Positions 20,630-28,712 of a DNA stretch of 37,474 bases are shown in pieces. How positions within the stretch are numbered: position 1 is the stretch's first letter; every line of letters starts with the position of its first letter. Origin of the DNA: Candidatus Colimorpha pelethequi (GTDB taxonomy: Bacteria > Bacteroidota > Bacteroidia > Bacteroidales > P3). The stretch covers positions 1-37,474 of the forward strand of contig JAGHVO010000058.1 of assembly GCA_018064245.1 (NCBI GenBank). Reading direction: 5' to 3'. The notes below the pieces were generated by a model. The model was not told the origin of the DNA, searched no databases, and saw only the letters and a list, made by a program, of their open reading frames with translations. The translations under genes were made by a program, and so were the position numbers.

Positions 20630-22843
20630 TCAATGACCAAAATCCACCAAGAACTTGATGCGCATCAGACGTATTTCCTCTTCGGTGTAGTCTGGATCGT
20701 CGGCAAACTCAGCATAGGCATCCTCAAGCGTATCACTCTCTGAGTCACGCCAATATTCAAGCAGCTCTTCCTGATGATCCTCTTCGATGTTCTCGTTGAT
20801 ATAGTAGTCGATGTTGAGTTTGAGACCTGAAGAGATGATGTGCTCAATCTCCGTCAGCAATTCGTCCATGGTAAGGTTCTTGCCGCGGGCGATGTCTTCC
20901 AAGGACATCTTCCTATCGATTGCCTGGATGATGTACACCTTGCGGCCCGACTTGTTTACGGCACTGCGCACCACAATATCCTGAGGACGCTCAATCTCGT
21001 TTTCCTCAACATATTTCTTGATAAGGTCGATAAAAGGAGCGCCGTATTTCTGCGCCTTGTTGATGCCCACTCCTGTACAATGGCTCAGTTCCTCAACACT
21101 GCACGGGTATTGAATGGTCATATCCTTCAAAGACCTCTCCTCAAAGATCACATACAATGGGAGTTTTTCCTTCTGCGCAATGGTCTTGAGCAATCCTTTA
21201 AGTTGGACATACAACGCCTCATCTCCCGCAGCGGATCCAAAACCGCCACCCATCGAAGATGCGTCGTCTTCATCATCCTGATTGCCCGACTCCGAATAAT
21301 CGTGATCGCACGTCACATATATATTATAAGGAGACTTGATGAATTTATTACCTTCGGGAGTCAGTTTCAAGACACCGTATTGCTCAATTTCCTTATATAG
21401 CAATTTATCGAAAACAGCCTGACGGATTACAGCTTTCCAATAATATTCGTCGTGGTCCAAGCCCTTCCCGAATTGCTCCAACTGGTCGTGACGATAGATT
21501 TTGGTATGAGGATTCACTCTACCCAGAATAACATCCACCACTTCCTTCGACTTGAAGGCCTGTTTCATGGCAAGGATTGTCTCGAGCGTATAGACCATTT
21601 CGTCCTTCGCTTCCATTTTTGGTTTTGGATGAAGGCAATTGTCACAATTTCCACAATTTTCCTCAGGGTAGTCTTCACCAAAATATTTCAGGATATTCAT
21701 GCGCCTACAAGCTGACGATTCCGCATAGTTGACCATTTCCTGCACCAACTGGTTGGCCATTTCCTGTTCTGTTATATTTTTATCTGTGAAGAACTTATAG
21801 AGTTTTTCCACATCATGTTCGGAATAGAAAGCGATGCATCTGCCCTCGCCACCATCTCTGCCGGCGCGGCCCGTTTCCTGATAATAGCCTTCAAGACTTT
21901 TGGGGATATCGTAATGAATGACAAATCGCACATCTGGCTTGTCGATTCCCATTCCGAAGGCAATCGTAGCGACAATGACGTCGACTTCCTCCATCAAAAA
22001 TTTGTCTTGGTTCTCGGTGCGCACCTTCGAGTCGAGTCCTGCATGATAAGGGAGCGCCTTGATACCATTTATTTTCAGCAATTCGGCAAGATCTTCGACT
22101 TTTTTTCTGGTAAGGCAATAGATAATGCCGCTCTTTCCGGGATTGTCCTTGATGAATTTGATGATTTCCTTGTGAAGCCGCATCGGGTCTTCCGGTTTCG
22201 GACGCACCTCATAGTAAAGGTTGGGGCGGTTGAAGGAAGAAACGAACAACTTAGCATCCTCCATGTGCAAATTCTTGATAATGTCTTGCTGCACTTTAGG
22301 AGTGGCCGACGCCGTAAGCGTAAGGATAGGAACCGTATCATCAACAGCGTCGATAGCGCTGCGGAGACGACGATACTCAGGCCGGAAGTCGTGTCCCCAC
22401 TCGGAGATGCAATGCGCTTCGTCAATTGCAAAGAAAGAGATGTTGATCTGCTGCAAGAAATCAATAGTATCCTCTTTGGACAAGGTTTCAGGGGCGATGT
22501 AGAGCAGTTTCGTCTCGCCTTTGCGCAAATCGTCCTTCACTTCCTTAGTCTGCAACTTGGAAAGAGAGGAATTCAGGAAATGCGCCACAACATCCTTGCC
22601 GGAATTATAACGGATAGCGTCAACTTGATTCTTCATCAAGGCGATCAACGGAGAAACCACGATGGCAGTTCCATGCTTCAGCATGGCGGGCAACTGATAG
22701 CATAGTGATTTGCCCCCGCCGGTAGGCATAATGACAAAAGTGTCATTGCCAGACATAACGCTGCGGATGATGGCTTCTTGATCACCTTTAAAGTTGTCGA
22801 AGCCGTAGATTTCTTTAAGTTTAGCGCGGAGGTCGATTCCCAT
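20630..22843 (-). CDS. recQ: ATP-dependent DNA helicase RecQ
   Basis: RecQ unwinds DNA 3' to 5' in recombination and fork repair. From MGIDLRAKLKEIYGFDNF the protein has 737 residues. Visible are motif I MPTGGGKSLCYQLPA, motif II with the box DEAH in FFAIDEAHCISEWGHDFRPEY, motif VI YYQETGRAGRDG, the RQC zinc cysteines (SSACRRMN... ENCGNCDNC) and an HRDC-type domain (LPLYVIFEERSL... CTGVGINKAQKYG). An extra C-terminal helical region of about 100 residues ends in an acidic stretch; it resembles the helicase C-terminal HTH extension of Bacteroidota RecQ. The frame is open 20 codons upstream, but that part overlaps the promoter. The gene is divergent from kdsD. Confidence 0.97.
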   Translation of the reverse strand: MGIDLRAKLKEIYGFDNFKGDQEAIIRSVMSGNDTFVIMPTGGGKSLCYQLPAMLKHGTAIVVSPLIALMKNQVDAIRYNSGKDVVAHFLNSSLSKLQTKEVKDDLRKGETKLLYIAPETLSKEDTIDFLQQINISFFAIDEAHCISEWGHDFRPEYRRLRSAIDAVDDTVPILTLTASATPKVQQDIIKNLHMEDAKLFVSSFNRPNLYYEVRPKPEDPMRLHKEIIKFIKDNPGKSGIIYCLTRKKVEDLAELLKINGIKALPYHAGLDSKVRTENQDKFLMEEVDVIVATIAFGMGIDKPDVRFVIHYDIPKSLEGYYQETGRAGRDGGEGRCIAFYSEHDVEKLYKFFTDKNITEQEMANQLVQEMVNYAESSACRRMNILKYFGEDYPEENCGNCDNCLHPKPKMEAKDEMVYTLETILAMKQAFKSKEVVDVILGRVNPHTKIYRHDQLEQFGKGLDHDEYYWKAVIRQAVFDKLLYKEIEQYGVLKLTPEGNKFIKSPYNIYVTCDHDYSESGNQDDEDDASSMGGGFGSAAGDEALYVQLKGLLKTIAQKEKLPLYVIFEERSLKDMTIQYPCSVEELSHCTGVGINKAQKYGAPFIDLIKKYVEENEIERPQDIVVRSAVNKSGRKVYIIQAIDRKMSLEDIARGKNLTMDELLTEIEHIISSGLKLNIDYYINENIEEDHQEELLEYWRDSESDTLEDAYAEFADDPDYTEEEIRLMRIKFLVDFGH

Positions 22844-22858
22844 TTGAATATAATTTCG

Positions 22859-22866
22859 TACCTTTG
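22859..22866 (+). promoter_or_regulatory. Promoter -7 element for kdsD
   Basis: TACCTTTG is an exact TAnnTTTG match, 55 bases upstream of the proposed TTG start of kdsD. The nearest TTTG is at 22843-22846, only 12 bases away. It faces the recQ promoter at 22879-22886. Confidence 0.6.
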
Positions 22867-22878
22867 CAATTGCAAATT

Positions 22879-22909
22879 CAAAGATAGCAAAAAAAAAGAA
22901 CACTACAAA
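22879..22909 (-). promoter_or_regulatory. Promoter for recQ
   Basis: The minus strand has TTTG (22909-22906), a 19-base spacer and TATCTTTG (22886-22879), a full match to the Bacteroidota two-part promoter. The transcript would start near 22873, leaving a leader of about 30 bases before the recQ ATG at 22843. Confidence 0.75.
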
Positions 22910-22921
22910 ATTATTTTTGCA

Positions 22922-23902
22922 TTGAAGACCAAGGAAGAAATATTAAACATTGCCCATCAGGTAATTAACGAAGAAAAAAAGGCAATTGAAAATCTGGAGA
23001 ATTTCATTGACAACAACTTTTACAAAGCGGTTGAAACGCTATTTTCGACGCAAGGAAGAGTTATTGTGACCGGTATCGGCAAAAGCGCCAACATCGCGAC
23101 CAAAATCGTCTCTACGCTCAATTCGACCGGGACGCCCGCCATATTCATGCACGCCGCCGACGCCATACATGGAGACTTGGGAATCATCCAAAAAGACGAC
23201 ATCGTAATCTGCATCTCCAAGAGCGGAAATACTCCCGAAATCAAAGTCCTGATTCCTTTGGTGAAGAATTTCGGAAACACTTTGATTGCCATCGTGGGAA
23301 ACACGGATTCTTTCCTTGCAAAAGAAGCCGACATCATCCTCAACACCACTGTGGCGCACGAAGCCTGTCCGAACAATCTCGCCCCAACATCATCCACCAC
23401 CGCGCAACTCGTGATGGGGGACGCCTTGGCGGTGGCACTTATCGAATGCCGCAATTTCACGGCGAGGGACTTTGCACGATTCCATCCTGGCGGCGCGCTA
23501 GGCAAGCAACTCTACATGCGTGTGGCGGATCTATATAAGCAAAACGAGCGACCTTTTGTGAGCAGCAACACATCCCTGCGAGACACCATCTTGGAAATGA
23601 CCTCCAAACGTCTGGGCTGCACCGTTGTGATCGACACCGACGGAGCAAAAGAACGGATTGCAGGCATCGTCACCGACGGAGACCTAAGACGAATGATGAA
23701 AGAACATTCCTCCTACGAGACCCTCACCGCTGCCGACATCATGACCAAGACTCCCAAGATGATTCTCGACACAGAATACGCGGTGAACGCCTTAAACCTA
23801 ATGCGATCAAAATCCATCACGCAACTTATCGTAGTGGACGACGACCAGCGTTATTTGGGTGTGCTCCATCTGCACGACATTCTGAGAGAAGGAATTATAT
23901 AA
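22922..23902 (+). CDS. kdsD: D-arabinose 5-phosphate isomerase (KdsD/KpsF family)
   Basis: The enzyme converts ribulose 5-phosphate to arabinose 5-phosphate, the first step to Kdo for lipopolysaccharide. The product has an N-terminal SIS sugar isomerase domain with VTGIGKSANIA and SKSGNTPE at residues 99-106, then two CBS domains (about 205-326). The start is set at the TTG of 22922 (MKTKEEILNIAHQV): the promoter at 22859 excludes the ATG at 22778, there is no in-frame ATG between them, and the resulting 326 residues match the 328 of E. coli KdsD. lptB follows after 40 bases, giving a lipopolysaccharide pair. Confidence 0.93.
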   Translation: MKTKEEILNIAHQVINEEKKAIENLENFIDNNFYKAVETLFSTQGRVIVTGIGKSANIATKIVSTLNSTGTPAIFMHAADAIHGDLGIIQKDDIVICISKSGNTPEIKVLIPLVKNFGNTLIAIVGNTDSFLAKEADIILNTTVAHEACPNNLAPTSSTTAQLVMGDALAVALIECRNFTARDFARFHPGGALGKQLYMRVADLYKQNERPFVSSNTSLRDTILEMTSKRLGCTVVIDTDGAKERIAGIVTDGDLRRMMKEHSSYETLTAADIMTKTPKMILDTEYAVNALNLMRSKSITQLIVVDDDQRYLGVLHLHDILREGII

Positions 23903-23942
23903 ACAAGAAGTTTCTGCGCCACAAGGATAACACATTTCATAC

Positions 23943-24695
23943 ATGGAATTAAGAACAGAAAAAGTAGTCAAAAAATATCGCAGCCGCACAGTGGTCAAGA
24001 ACGTGTCGGTATCGGTACGACAAGGAGAGATTGTAGGATTGCTCGGTCCTAACGGAGCAGGCAAGACCACTACATTCTATATGATAGTAGGCATCATCAA
24101 TCCCAACGAAGGACGGGTATTCCTAGACGACAAAGACATCACCTCCATGCCCATGTACCAACGAGCCCAACTCGGCGTGGGATACCTGGCGCAAGAAGCC
24201 TCGGTGTTTCGCCAAATGTCGGTGGAAAACAACATCATGTCGGTACTTGAATTTCGCAAAAACCTCAACAAAGAGCAACGCATCGAGAAACTCGAATCGC
24301 TGCTAGACGAGTTTGGATTACAGAAGATCCGCAAAAGCAAAGGCATCCAGCTCTCGGGCGGCGAACGCCGCCGCACAGAGATTGCGCGCGCATTGGCGAC
24401 AGACCCATTTTTTTTATTGCTCGACGAGCCATTCGCAGGCGTGGACCCAATTGCCGTACAAGATATCCAAGACATTGTAGCGCACTTGAAAAACCGCAAC
24501 ATCGGAATCTTGATAACCGACCACAACGTGCACGAGACGCTGAGCATCACCGACAGGGCATACCTATTATATGAAGGCTCCGTGCTTCACCACGGCACCC
24601 CCGAAGAGATGGCCGCAGACCCCGACGTAAGGGAGAAATACCTAGGACGCGATTTTGAACTGCGTCGTCACAATGCCGTAAAAATACAACAATAA
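23943..24695 (+). CDS. lptB: LPS export ABC transporter ATP-binding protein LptB
   Basis: LptB powers extraction of lipopolysaccharide from the inner membrane with LptF and LptG. The 250-residue ATPase has Walker [12 protein letters not shown], the Q-loop in [19 protein letters not shown] (the LptB signature), the signature motif [15 protein letters not shown], Walker [14 protein letters not shown] and the switch His in [10 protein letters not shown]. It lies 40 bases after kdsD, and a gene of unknown function starts 23 bases after it, so the three probably share a message. Confidence 0.96.
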   Translation: MELRTEKVVKKYRSRTVVKNVSVSVRQGEIVGLLGPNGAGKTTTFYMIVGIINPNEGRVFLDDKDITSMPMYQRAQLGVGYLAQEASVFRQMSVENNIMSVLEFRKNLNKEQRIEKLESLLDEFGLQKIRKSKGIQLSGGERRRTEIARALATDPFFLLLDEPFAGVDPIAVQDIQDIVAHLKNRNIGILITDHNVHETLSITDRAYLLYEGSVLHHGTPEEMAADPDVREKYLGRDFELRRHNAVKIQQ

Positions 24696-24718
24696 CATAG
24701 TCAAAGCGATTAAAAGTC

Positions 24719-25393
24719 ATGGAATTAAAAGAAAACCTCAAAGAATTGGTATTTAACAAAGGGTTGCTGAAACAAGAAGTCTATCAAGCCACCAAGGAGA
24801 CTTTCGACCTTTTCCGCACTACCACGCGCGAAATCATATCCCAGTTTCAAAAAGCCAACGAGCAACAGGAAAACAAAATAAGATTTGAGTTTACCGACCG
24901 CGGCGATTTTGAGTTTGAAGTCAAATTCGCTGGCGACGTACTCATATTCATGATGCATACAAACGTGTTTGAATTCTCAAGAAATCACGAAGTTATGAAA
25001 TCGCCCTACATCAGGGAGAATCCCAACAGATCCTACTGCGGCGTAATACATATATATAATTTCCTGGCCGACTCATTCCTCTATCAAAGAGAAAACGACT
25101 TGGGATATATGATTGGACGTGTTTTTGTAAACAACGAAAAGCACTATTTCATAGAAGGGAAAAGAGAACTCGGCATGCTTTACAACAATTTCAACACCTC
25201 AATCATCAACCCCGAAACAGTGCAAGGAATCGTTGAATCCGCTATCGAATACACCACCAATTTTGACCTTTTGACCCCCCCATACGACGAGGTTAAACTG
25301 GTTTCAGTGGGTGAAATGAGGAGCAATTTTGATAAAAAATCGTTGGTTACAGGAAAGCGCTTAGGATTTCGTTTTCAAGCAGATACGGAATAA
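24719..25393 (+). CDS. Conserved protein of unknown function
   Basis: The 224-residue product has no signal peptide or transmembrane segment. The first 50 residues look helical (VYQATKETFDLFRTTTREIISQFQKAN), followed by an alternating strand region (NKIRFEFTDRGDFEFEVKFAGDVLIFMMHTNVFEF) and a tail ending SLVTGKRLGFRFQAD. I recall such proteins as conserved in Bacteroidota but cannot name a family. Being in line with kdsD and lptB may mean a link to envelope biogenesis, but that is inference from position only. Confidence 0.85.
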   Translation: MELKENLKELVFNKGLLKQEVYQATKETFDLFRTTTREIISQFQKANEQQENKIRFEFTDRGDFEFEVKFAGDVLIFMMHTNVFEFSRNHEVMKSPYIRENPNRSYCGVIHIYNFLADSFLYQRENDLGYMIGRVFVNNEKHYFIEGKRELGMLYNNFNTSIINPETVQGIVESAIEYTTNFDLLTPPYDEVKLVSVGEMRSNFDKKSLVTGKRLGFRFQADTE

Positions 25394-25430
25394 TAGAAAG
25401 GTAATTATTCAAAATTGCCTTAAAAAAAAT

Positions 25431-25461
25431 TTTGCCGAGTCAAAAAATGTTTGTACTTTTG
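25431..25461 (+). promoter_or_regulatory. Promoter for tRNA-Glu and rpsT
   Basis: TTTG (25431-25434), a 19-base spacer and TACTTTTG (25454-25461) form a full Bacteroidota promoter, ending 21 bases before the tRNA. It is one of the two best matches in the window. Confidence 0.85.
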
Positions 25462-25482
25462 CAACCGCTTTTGAAGGCAGAT

Positions 25483-25557
25483 GCTCGGTTCGTCTAGCTG
25501 GCCCAGGACGTGAGATTTTCATTCTCAAAATCGCGGGTTCGAATCCCGCACCGAGTA
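25483..25557 (+). tRNA. tRNA-Glu (anticodon UUC)
   Basis: Acceptor GCTCGGT pairs with ACCGAGT (one G-T pair). The D arm reads GTCTAGCTGGCCCAGGAC. The anticodon stem TGAGA/TCTCA carries the loop TTTTCAT with anticodon TTC, and the T arm is GCGGG-TTCGAAT-CCCGC. The 3' CCA is not encoded. rpsT starts 22 bases later, probably in the same transcript. Confidence 0.96.
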
Positions 25558-25578
25558 CAAAAAAACACGATTAAAACT

Positions 25579-25830
25579 ATGGCACATCACAAGTCAGCAA
25601 AAAAAAGAATTCGCTCCTGCGAAAAAAGAAGAGTTGAGAATCGCTACTACGCCAAGACCATGCGTAATGCACTTCGTGATTTCAGAGCTTTGGAAGACAA
25701 GGCTGTCGCAACCGAGAAACTTCCCAAGATGCTTTCCATCATCGACAAGCTTGCTAAGCGTTCTGTAATTCACAAGAACAAGGCTTCCAACCTCAAATCA
25801 AAATTGATGAAGCAGGTAAATGCTATGTAA
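25579..25830 (+). CDS. rpsT: 30S ribosomal protein S20
   Basis: S20 is a three-helix protein binding the bottom of the 30S body. The start is MAHHKSAKKRIRSCEKRR, giving 83 residues. The frame is open 23 codons upstream, but that part runs through the tRNA gene and is not coding. KLAKRSVIHKNKASNLKSKL is the family C-terminal signature. A strong terminator follows within 20 bases. Confidence 0.97.
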   Translation: MAHHKSAKKRIRSCEKRRVENRYYAKTMRNALRDFRALEDKAVATEKLPKMLSIIDKLAKRSVIHKNKASNLKSKLMKQVNAM

Positions 25831-25849
25831 TATAGCAAAAAGCAATAGA

Positions 25850-25880
25850 AAGCCGACTCGTTTGAGTCGGCTTTTTTGTT
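25850..25880 (+). terminator. Terminator of rpsT
   Basis: A perfect 10-bp stem (AAGCCGACTC at 25850-25859 with GAGTCGGCTT at 25864-25873, 4-base loop) is followed by a T-run. Confidence 0.95.
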
Positions 25881-25892
25881 TTTGACTTACTA

Positions 25893-25934
25893 GAAGCAAA
25901 AACAAACCCCGACAGTAACAAAATACTATCGGGG
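25893..25934 (-). terminator. Terminator of the HAD hydrolase gene
   Basis: Arms at 25907-25917 and 25924-25934 form an 11-bp stem with a 6-base loop. The single mismatch becomes a G-U pair only in the minus-strand RNA, and the T-rich stretch also lies on that side, so it serves the minus-strand gene. Confidence 0.85.
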
Positions 25935-25957
25935 CTAATATTGGGGAAATACCAATC

Positions 25958-26593
25958 CTATTGTTCTATTTTAAGGTTGAAACCTTCATCAAAGAGATCC
26001 AAGATGGAGCCTTCTGAAAGGTGATGGCCCTTCACTCCAGCCTTACGAGCCCCTTCCACATTGGCAAGAATATCGTCAATAAACAACGTCTCTTCGGGAT
26101 TCAAATGCTGTTCTTTGAGAATGATGTCAAACCCTGCCTTTTCGGGCTTTCTTTCGTGCATCAGTTGCGAAAAATAGCAATGGTCGAAACATTCCTTGAA
26201 AATGTCGAAACCGAACTTCTTTTGCAATCGCTCGGTAAAACAGTTATAGTTGATTTCATTTGTATTGCTGAACAGGAACAGGCGATATTTGTGTCGCAGC
26301 GCCAAAAGCAGCGCCACACGCTCCTTTGGGACATCCAACAACACCGCATTGACCACATCGTCAATCTCAGCATCCGAAAGTTGCAGGCCAGAAACCTTTC
26401 TCAAATAGTCGCGATACTCGGCAGCCGAAAGCAAACCTTTCTCGAAAAGGTCCATTTCGTGGGTCTGGAAATTCTTGGTATAAAATCCAGAAAGATCTGA
26501 TACTCCGTACTTTTTGATGGAATCGGAAAGATTTTCGTAGCGAATATCGTAAATTACGCCTCCAAGGTCGAAAATTATATTCTTTATTTGCAT
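25958..26593 (-). CDS. HAD-superfamily phosphatase (YihX-like)
   Basis: The product is 211 residues from MQIKNIIFDLGGVIYDI; 33 further upstream codons are open but unrelated and overlap the promoter. The HAD motifs are in order: motif I IIFDLGGVIYD (nucleophile Asp9), motif II LFLFSNTNE, motif III Lys in HERKPEKAGFDIIL, and motif IV LFIDDILANVEGARKAG. A helical cap lies between motifs I and II. The DLGGV form of motif I resembles glucose-1-phosphate phosphatase YihX and related sugar-phosphate phosphatases; the substrate cannot be read from sequence. It stands alone between two terminators and its own promoter. Confidence 0.9.
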   Translation of the reverse strand: MQIKNIIFDLGGVIYDIRYENLSDSIKKYGVSDLSGFYTKNFQTHEMDLFEKGLLSAAEYRDYLRKVSGLQLSDAEIDDVVNAVLLDVPKERVALLLALRHKYRLFLFSNTNEINYNCFTERLQKKFGFDIFKECFDHCYFSQLMHERKPEKAGFDIILKEQHLNPEETLFIDDILANVEGARKAGVKGHHLSEGSILDLFDEGFNLKIEQ

Positions 26594-26612
26594 AATCAGT
26601 AGATTTAGAATG

Positions 26613-26620
26613 CAAAAATA
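26613..26620 (-). promoter_or_regulatory. Promoter -7 element for the HAD gene
   Basis: The minus strand reads TATTTTTG, matching TAnnTTTG, 19 bases upstream of the ATG. The nearest TTG is 23 bases further upstream. Confidence 0.6.
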
Positions 26621-26707
26621 CGAAAAATATTTGAATTGATTATCAATTATTTGCAAATTATTTTCAAGAAAGTTGCGAAAAAGTTCATTCAAACAGAAAA
26701 AAAGTCG

Positions 26708-26715
26708 TATCTTTG
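26708..26715 (+). promoter_or_regulatory. Promoter -7 element for tRNA-Asp
   Basis: TATCTTTG matches TAnnTTTG and ends 47 bases before the tRNA. No clear -33 element is seen. Confidence 0.6.
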
Positions 26716-26762
26716 CAAACGCAATTGAGAAAAAAGAGAGTTCTTTTAAATCAAAGCAAAAC

Positions 26763-26840
26763 GGTTCGGTAGTTCAGTTTGGTTAGAATACATGCCTGTC
26801 ACGCATGGGGTCGCGAGTTCGAGTCTCGTCCGGACCGCCA
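26763..26840 (+). tRNA. tRNA-Asp (anticodon GUC)
   Basis: Acceptor GGTTCGG pairs with CCGGACC. The anticodon stem CATGC/GCATG holds the loop CTGTCAC with anticodon GTC. The T arm is GCGAG-TTCGAGT-CTCGT with a terminal G-T pair. Unlike the tRNA-Glu in this window, the 3' CCA is encoded (GCCA). Confidence 0.96.
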
Positions 26841-26852
26841 AACACAACAAGA

Positions 26853-26879
26853 AGCTCTCACATGTTGAGGGCTTTTTTT
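26853..26879 (+). terminator. Terminator after tRNA-Asp
   Basis: Stem AGCTCTCA (26853-26860) with TGAGGGCT (26866-26873), including one G-T pair and a 5-base loop, is followed by seven T. Confidence 0.9.
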
Positions 26880-26911
26880 GTGTAGCATATCTGCTATTAA
26901 GCACAAAGACT

Positions 26912-27302
26912 GGGGTTGACCGGTTTTGACAGCAAGGATAATGGGTATGTAAGCATGCAGGCTCACGCATCAGCAGCCTTGAAAACCGATGCAGAACAAT
27001 AATAGGCGAAAATAACTACGCTCTTGCTGCATAACCGAAGTATAGTAGGTTATCTTAATCCCCGCAACAGTTGCAGGGACAAGACATTTCCCGCCGACCC
27101 CGCCCATCGGTCTGCGATTCGGAAGTGCTCGTGAGAATGGGATAGTCAGAGGTAGGTTCCGTCCCTTTGATGAACTTTTAGGAACTAAGGATGACATTGG
27201 GTGTCTGCGTCCGGTGGCATCACGAAAATCAACCACAGAATAAGCATGTAGAAAGCACATCTGTTACTTGTTTGGACGAGGGTTCGACTCCCTCCAGCTC
27301 CA
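26912..27302 (+). ncRNA. ssrA: Transfer-messenger RNA (tmRNA)
   Basis: tmRNA rescues stalled ribosomes by adding a degradation tag. The 5' acceptor GGGGTTG (26912-26918) pairs with CAGCTCC (27295-27301), and the tRNA-like 3' part has the T arm GAGGGTTCGACTCCCTC. The tag frame runs from the resume codon GGC at 27005 to the stop TAA at 27032-27034 and reads GENNYALAA, a Bacteroidota-type tag ending in ALAA. After the discriminator A the DNA has CCT, so the final CCA must be completed after transcription. Confidence 0.96.
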
Positions 27303-27310
27303 CCTTAGGA

Positions 27311-27324
27311 CAGGAAATTTCCTG
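27311..27324. repeat. 14-bp perfect palindrome after ssrA
   Basis: CAGGAAATTTCCTG is a perfect palindrome between the tmRNA 3' end and its terminator. It could be part of 3' processing, a protein site, or a remnant of an integration site. Confidence 0.5.
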
Positions 27325-27334
27325 ATCAATTTTT

Positions 27335-27376
27335 GAGATGGTTGAATATCAGTAGATTATCAACCATCTCTTTTTT
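27335..27376 (+). terminator. Terminator of ssrA
   Basis: An 11-bp perfect stem (GAGATGGTTGA at 27335-27345 with TCAACCATCTC at 27360-27370, 14-base loop) is followed by TTTTTT. Confidence 0.92.
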
Positions 27377-27502
27377 GTCGGTGTCGCCCGAAAATGCGGA
27401 TAATGGCACTATTCGGTGTCAGAATTTGCAACTGAAGATTTTGCAATTTGCGACTGAGAAATTCACACGTAATTTATTGTTTAATAATTAAATACAGTTG
27501 TT

Positions 27503-28627
27503 ATGATTGTGAATTTTATTTGTCGGGCAAGCAAAGCAGGTGTCCGAGACGGATTGAGTCCATTGGAACTATCCGTCACTATTGAAGGAAAACGTCGTTA
27601 CATCACCCTCGACAGAAGGGCAAATGCTAACAAATTTAACGCAAAGAAACAGAGCTTCCGTGGGGATAAAAGCCTAAATGAATACTTGGAGGCTATAAAG
27701 GCAAAATGTTATGATGTAGAAACTGCGATGTTGAAAGCTAAGATGCTATTCAATGTAGATACATTTTGTTTTGCCTTTAGGAATGGTATGATAGAAAACG
27801 ACATTTCTATCTTCGGGTTGTTTGATGAATATATCAGCAGACAGAAATCCAAGGAGGAGAAGGGATTAATCACCAGAGCAGTTTATGTAAAATACAAGTG
27901 CACCATAAGGTATTGCAAGGAAGCGCTAAAGTCTGACAAACCACTTCGAGATTTTACGACAATCGACACAGAGAACATATATCTTTATATGTTAGAGAAA
28001 ATGGCAAACAATTCCGCAATCTGTTATATGAGGAAGCTCAAGACTATCCTATTCTTTGCTATCAGCGAGGGCTATATTACCAAGAATCCTATTACATATC
28101 ACTTCCATAAGAACAAGGTTGAAACGCAGCCATTAACATTGGAAGAAATAAGAACTATACGTAATAAAGAATTTATGTTTGAGAGGCTTAATAACGTGCG
28201 CGACTTGTTCGTTTTCCAATGCTATACTGGACTGGCCTTTATCGATATGAGCACACTTACAAGAGAGGATATTAAAGTAGAAGCGGACGGTAAAGAATGG
28301 ATCGTAAAAGAAAGAATGAAAACAGGTGTGCCTTCATTTATTCCTTTAATGGACGTAGCAAAAGAAATACTGGTAAAGTATGATTATGTACTGCCCGTGC
28401 TGAGTAATCAAAAGTACAATTCCTATCTGAAAGAGATTCAAGACATCTGCCACATAACAAAGAACCTACATTCTCATCTCGCTAGACACACTTGTGGAAC
28501 TCTTCTGCTGAATGCTGGTGTTGATATTTTGACAGTCAGCAAGATACTCGTACACAGTACTTCCAAAGTAACAGAATCCGTATATGTTAAGGTTCATCCA
28601 GAAACGATTAGAAATAATCAGTTCTAG
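27503..28627 (+). CDS. Tyrosine recombinase / integrase (Bacteroidota type)
   Basis: The 374-residue protein has an N-terminal arm-DNA-binding domain (about 1-60, with RDGLSPLELSVTIEGKRRYI), a SAM-like core-binding domain (about 100-200) and a C-terminal catalytic domain. Catalytic residues seen are Lys273 (MKTG), His325-x-x-Arg328 (HLARHT), His351 (LVHS) and the nucleophile Tyr361 (ESVYVKV). The usual first catalytic Arg of TGLR is Ala (TGLAF, 242-246), as in many Bacteroidota recombinases. Relatives include integrases of mobile elements and the invertases that flip promoters. It lies after ssrA, a common integration site, and its stop codon (28625-28627) lies within an inverted repeat. Its base composition is more AT-rich than that of the ribosomal cluster. 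Confidence 0.93.
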   Translation: MIVNFICRASKAGVRDGLSPLELSVTIEGKRRYITLDRRANANKFNAKKQSFRGDKSLNEYLEAIKAKCYDVETAMLKAKMLFNVDTFCFAFRNGMIENDISIFGLFDEYISRQKSKEEKGLITRAVYVKYKCTIRYCKEALKSDKPLRDFTTIDTENIYLYMLEKMANNSAICYMRKLKTILFFAISEGYITKNPITYHFHKNKVETQPLTLEEIRTIRNKEFMFERLNNVRDLFVFQCYTGLAFIDMSTLTREDIKVEADGKEWIVKERMKTGVPSFIPLMDVAKEILVKYDYVLPVLSNQKYNSYLKEIQDICHITKNLHSHLARHTCGTLLLNAGVDILTVSKILVHSTSKVTESVYVKVHPETIRNNQF

Positions 28628-28645
28628 TGGTTTGTAAAGTCTAAA
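28624..28645. repeat. 22-bp inverted repeat, left arm
   Basis: This arm (beginning CTAGTGGTTTGTAAAGTC) is the exact reverse complement of 28713-28734. It contains the recombinase stop codon, so an inversion between the arms would leave the recombinase frame unchanged. Confidence 0.95.
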
Positions 28646-28712
28646 AAGTGACTAAAATTAATTTATATTTTGCTTGAATTACAATAATTTGCATAAGAAT
28701 ACAAAGTAAACA
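28646..28712. promoter_or_regulatory. Candidate invertible segment between 22-bp inverted repeats
   Basis: This 67-bp segment is very AT-rich and carries only near-matches to the Bacteroidota -7 element: TTACTTTG on the minus strand at 28709-28702, and TATATTTTG at 28664-28672 and TAATTTG-like sequence on the plus strand. It lies between a recombinase gene and an LRR gene. A weak promoter whose direction is set by inversion is the leading idea; a long-loop terminator hairpin is the alternative. Confidence 0.5.

Noticed and set aside
22778-22921. ATG start for kdsD at 22778
   Set aside because: It lies inside the recQ coding region and upstream of the promoter at 22859; the added residues do not match the family.
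26970-27260. 96-codon frame on the minus strand
   Set aside because: It lies wholly within the antisense strand of the tmRNA gene.
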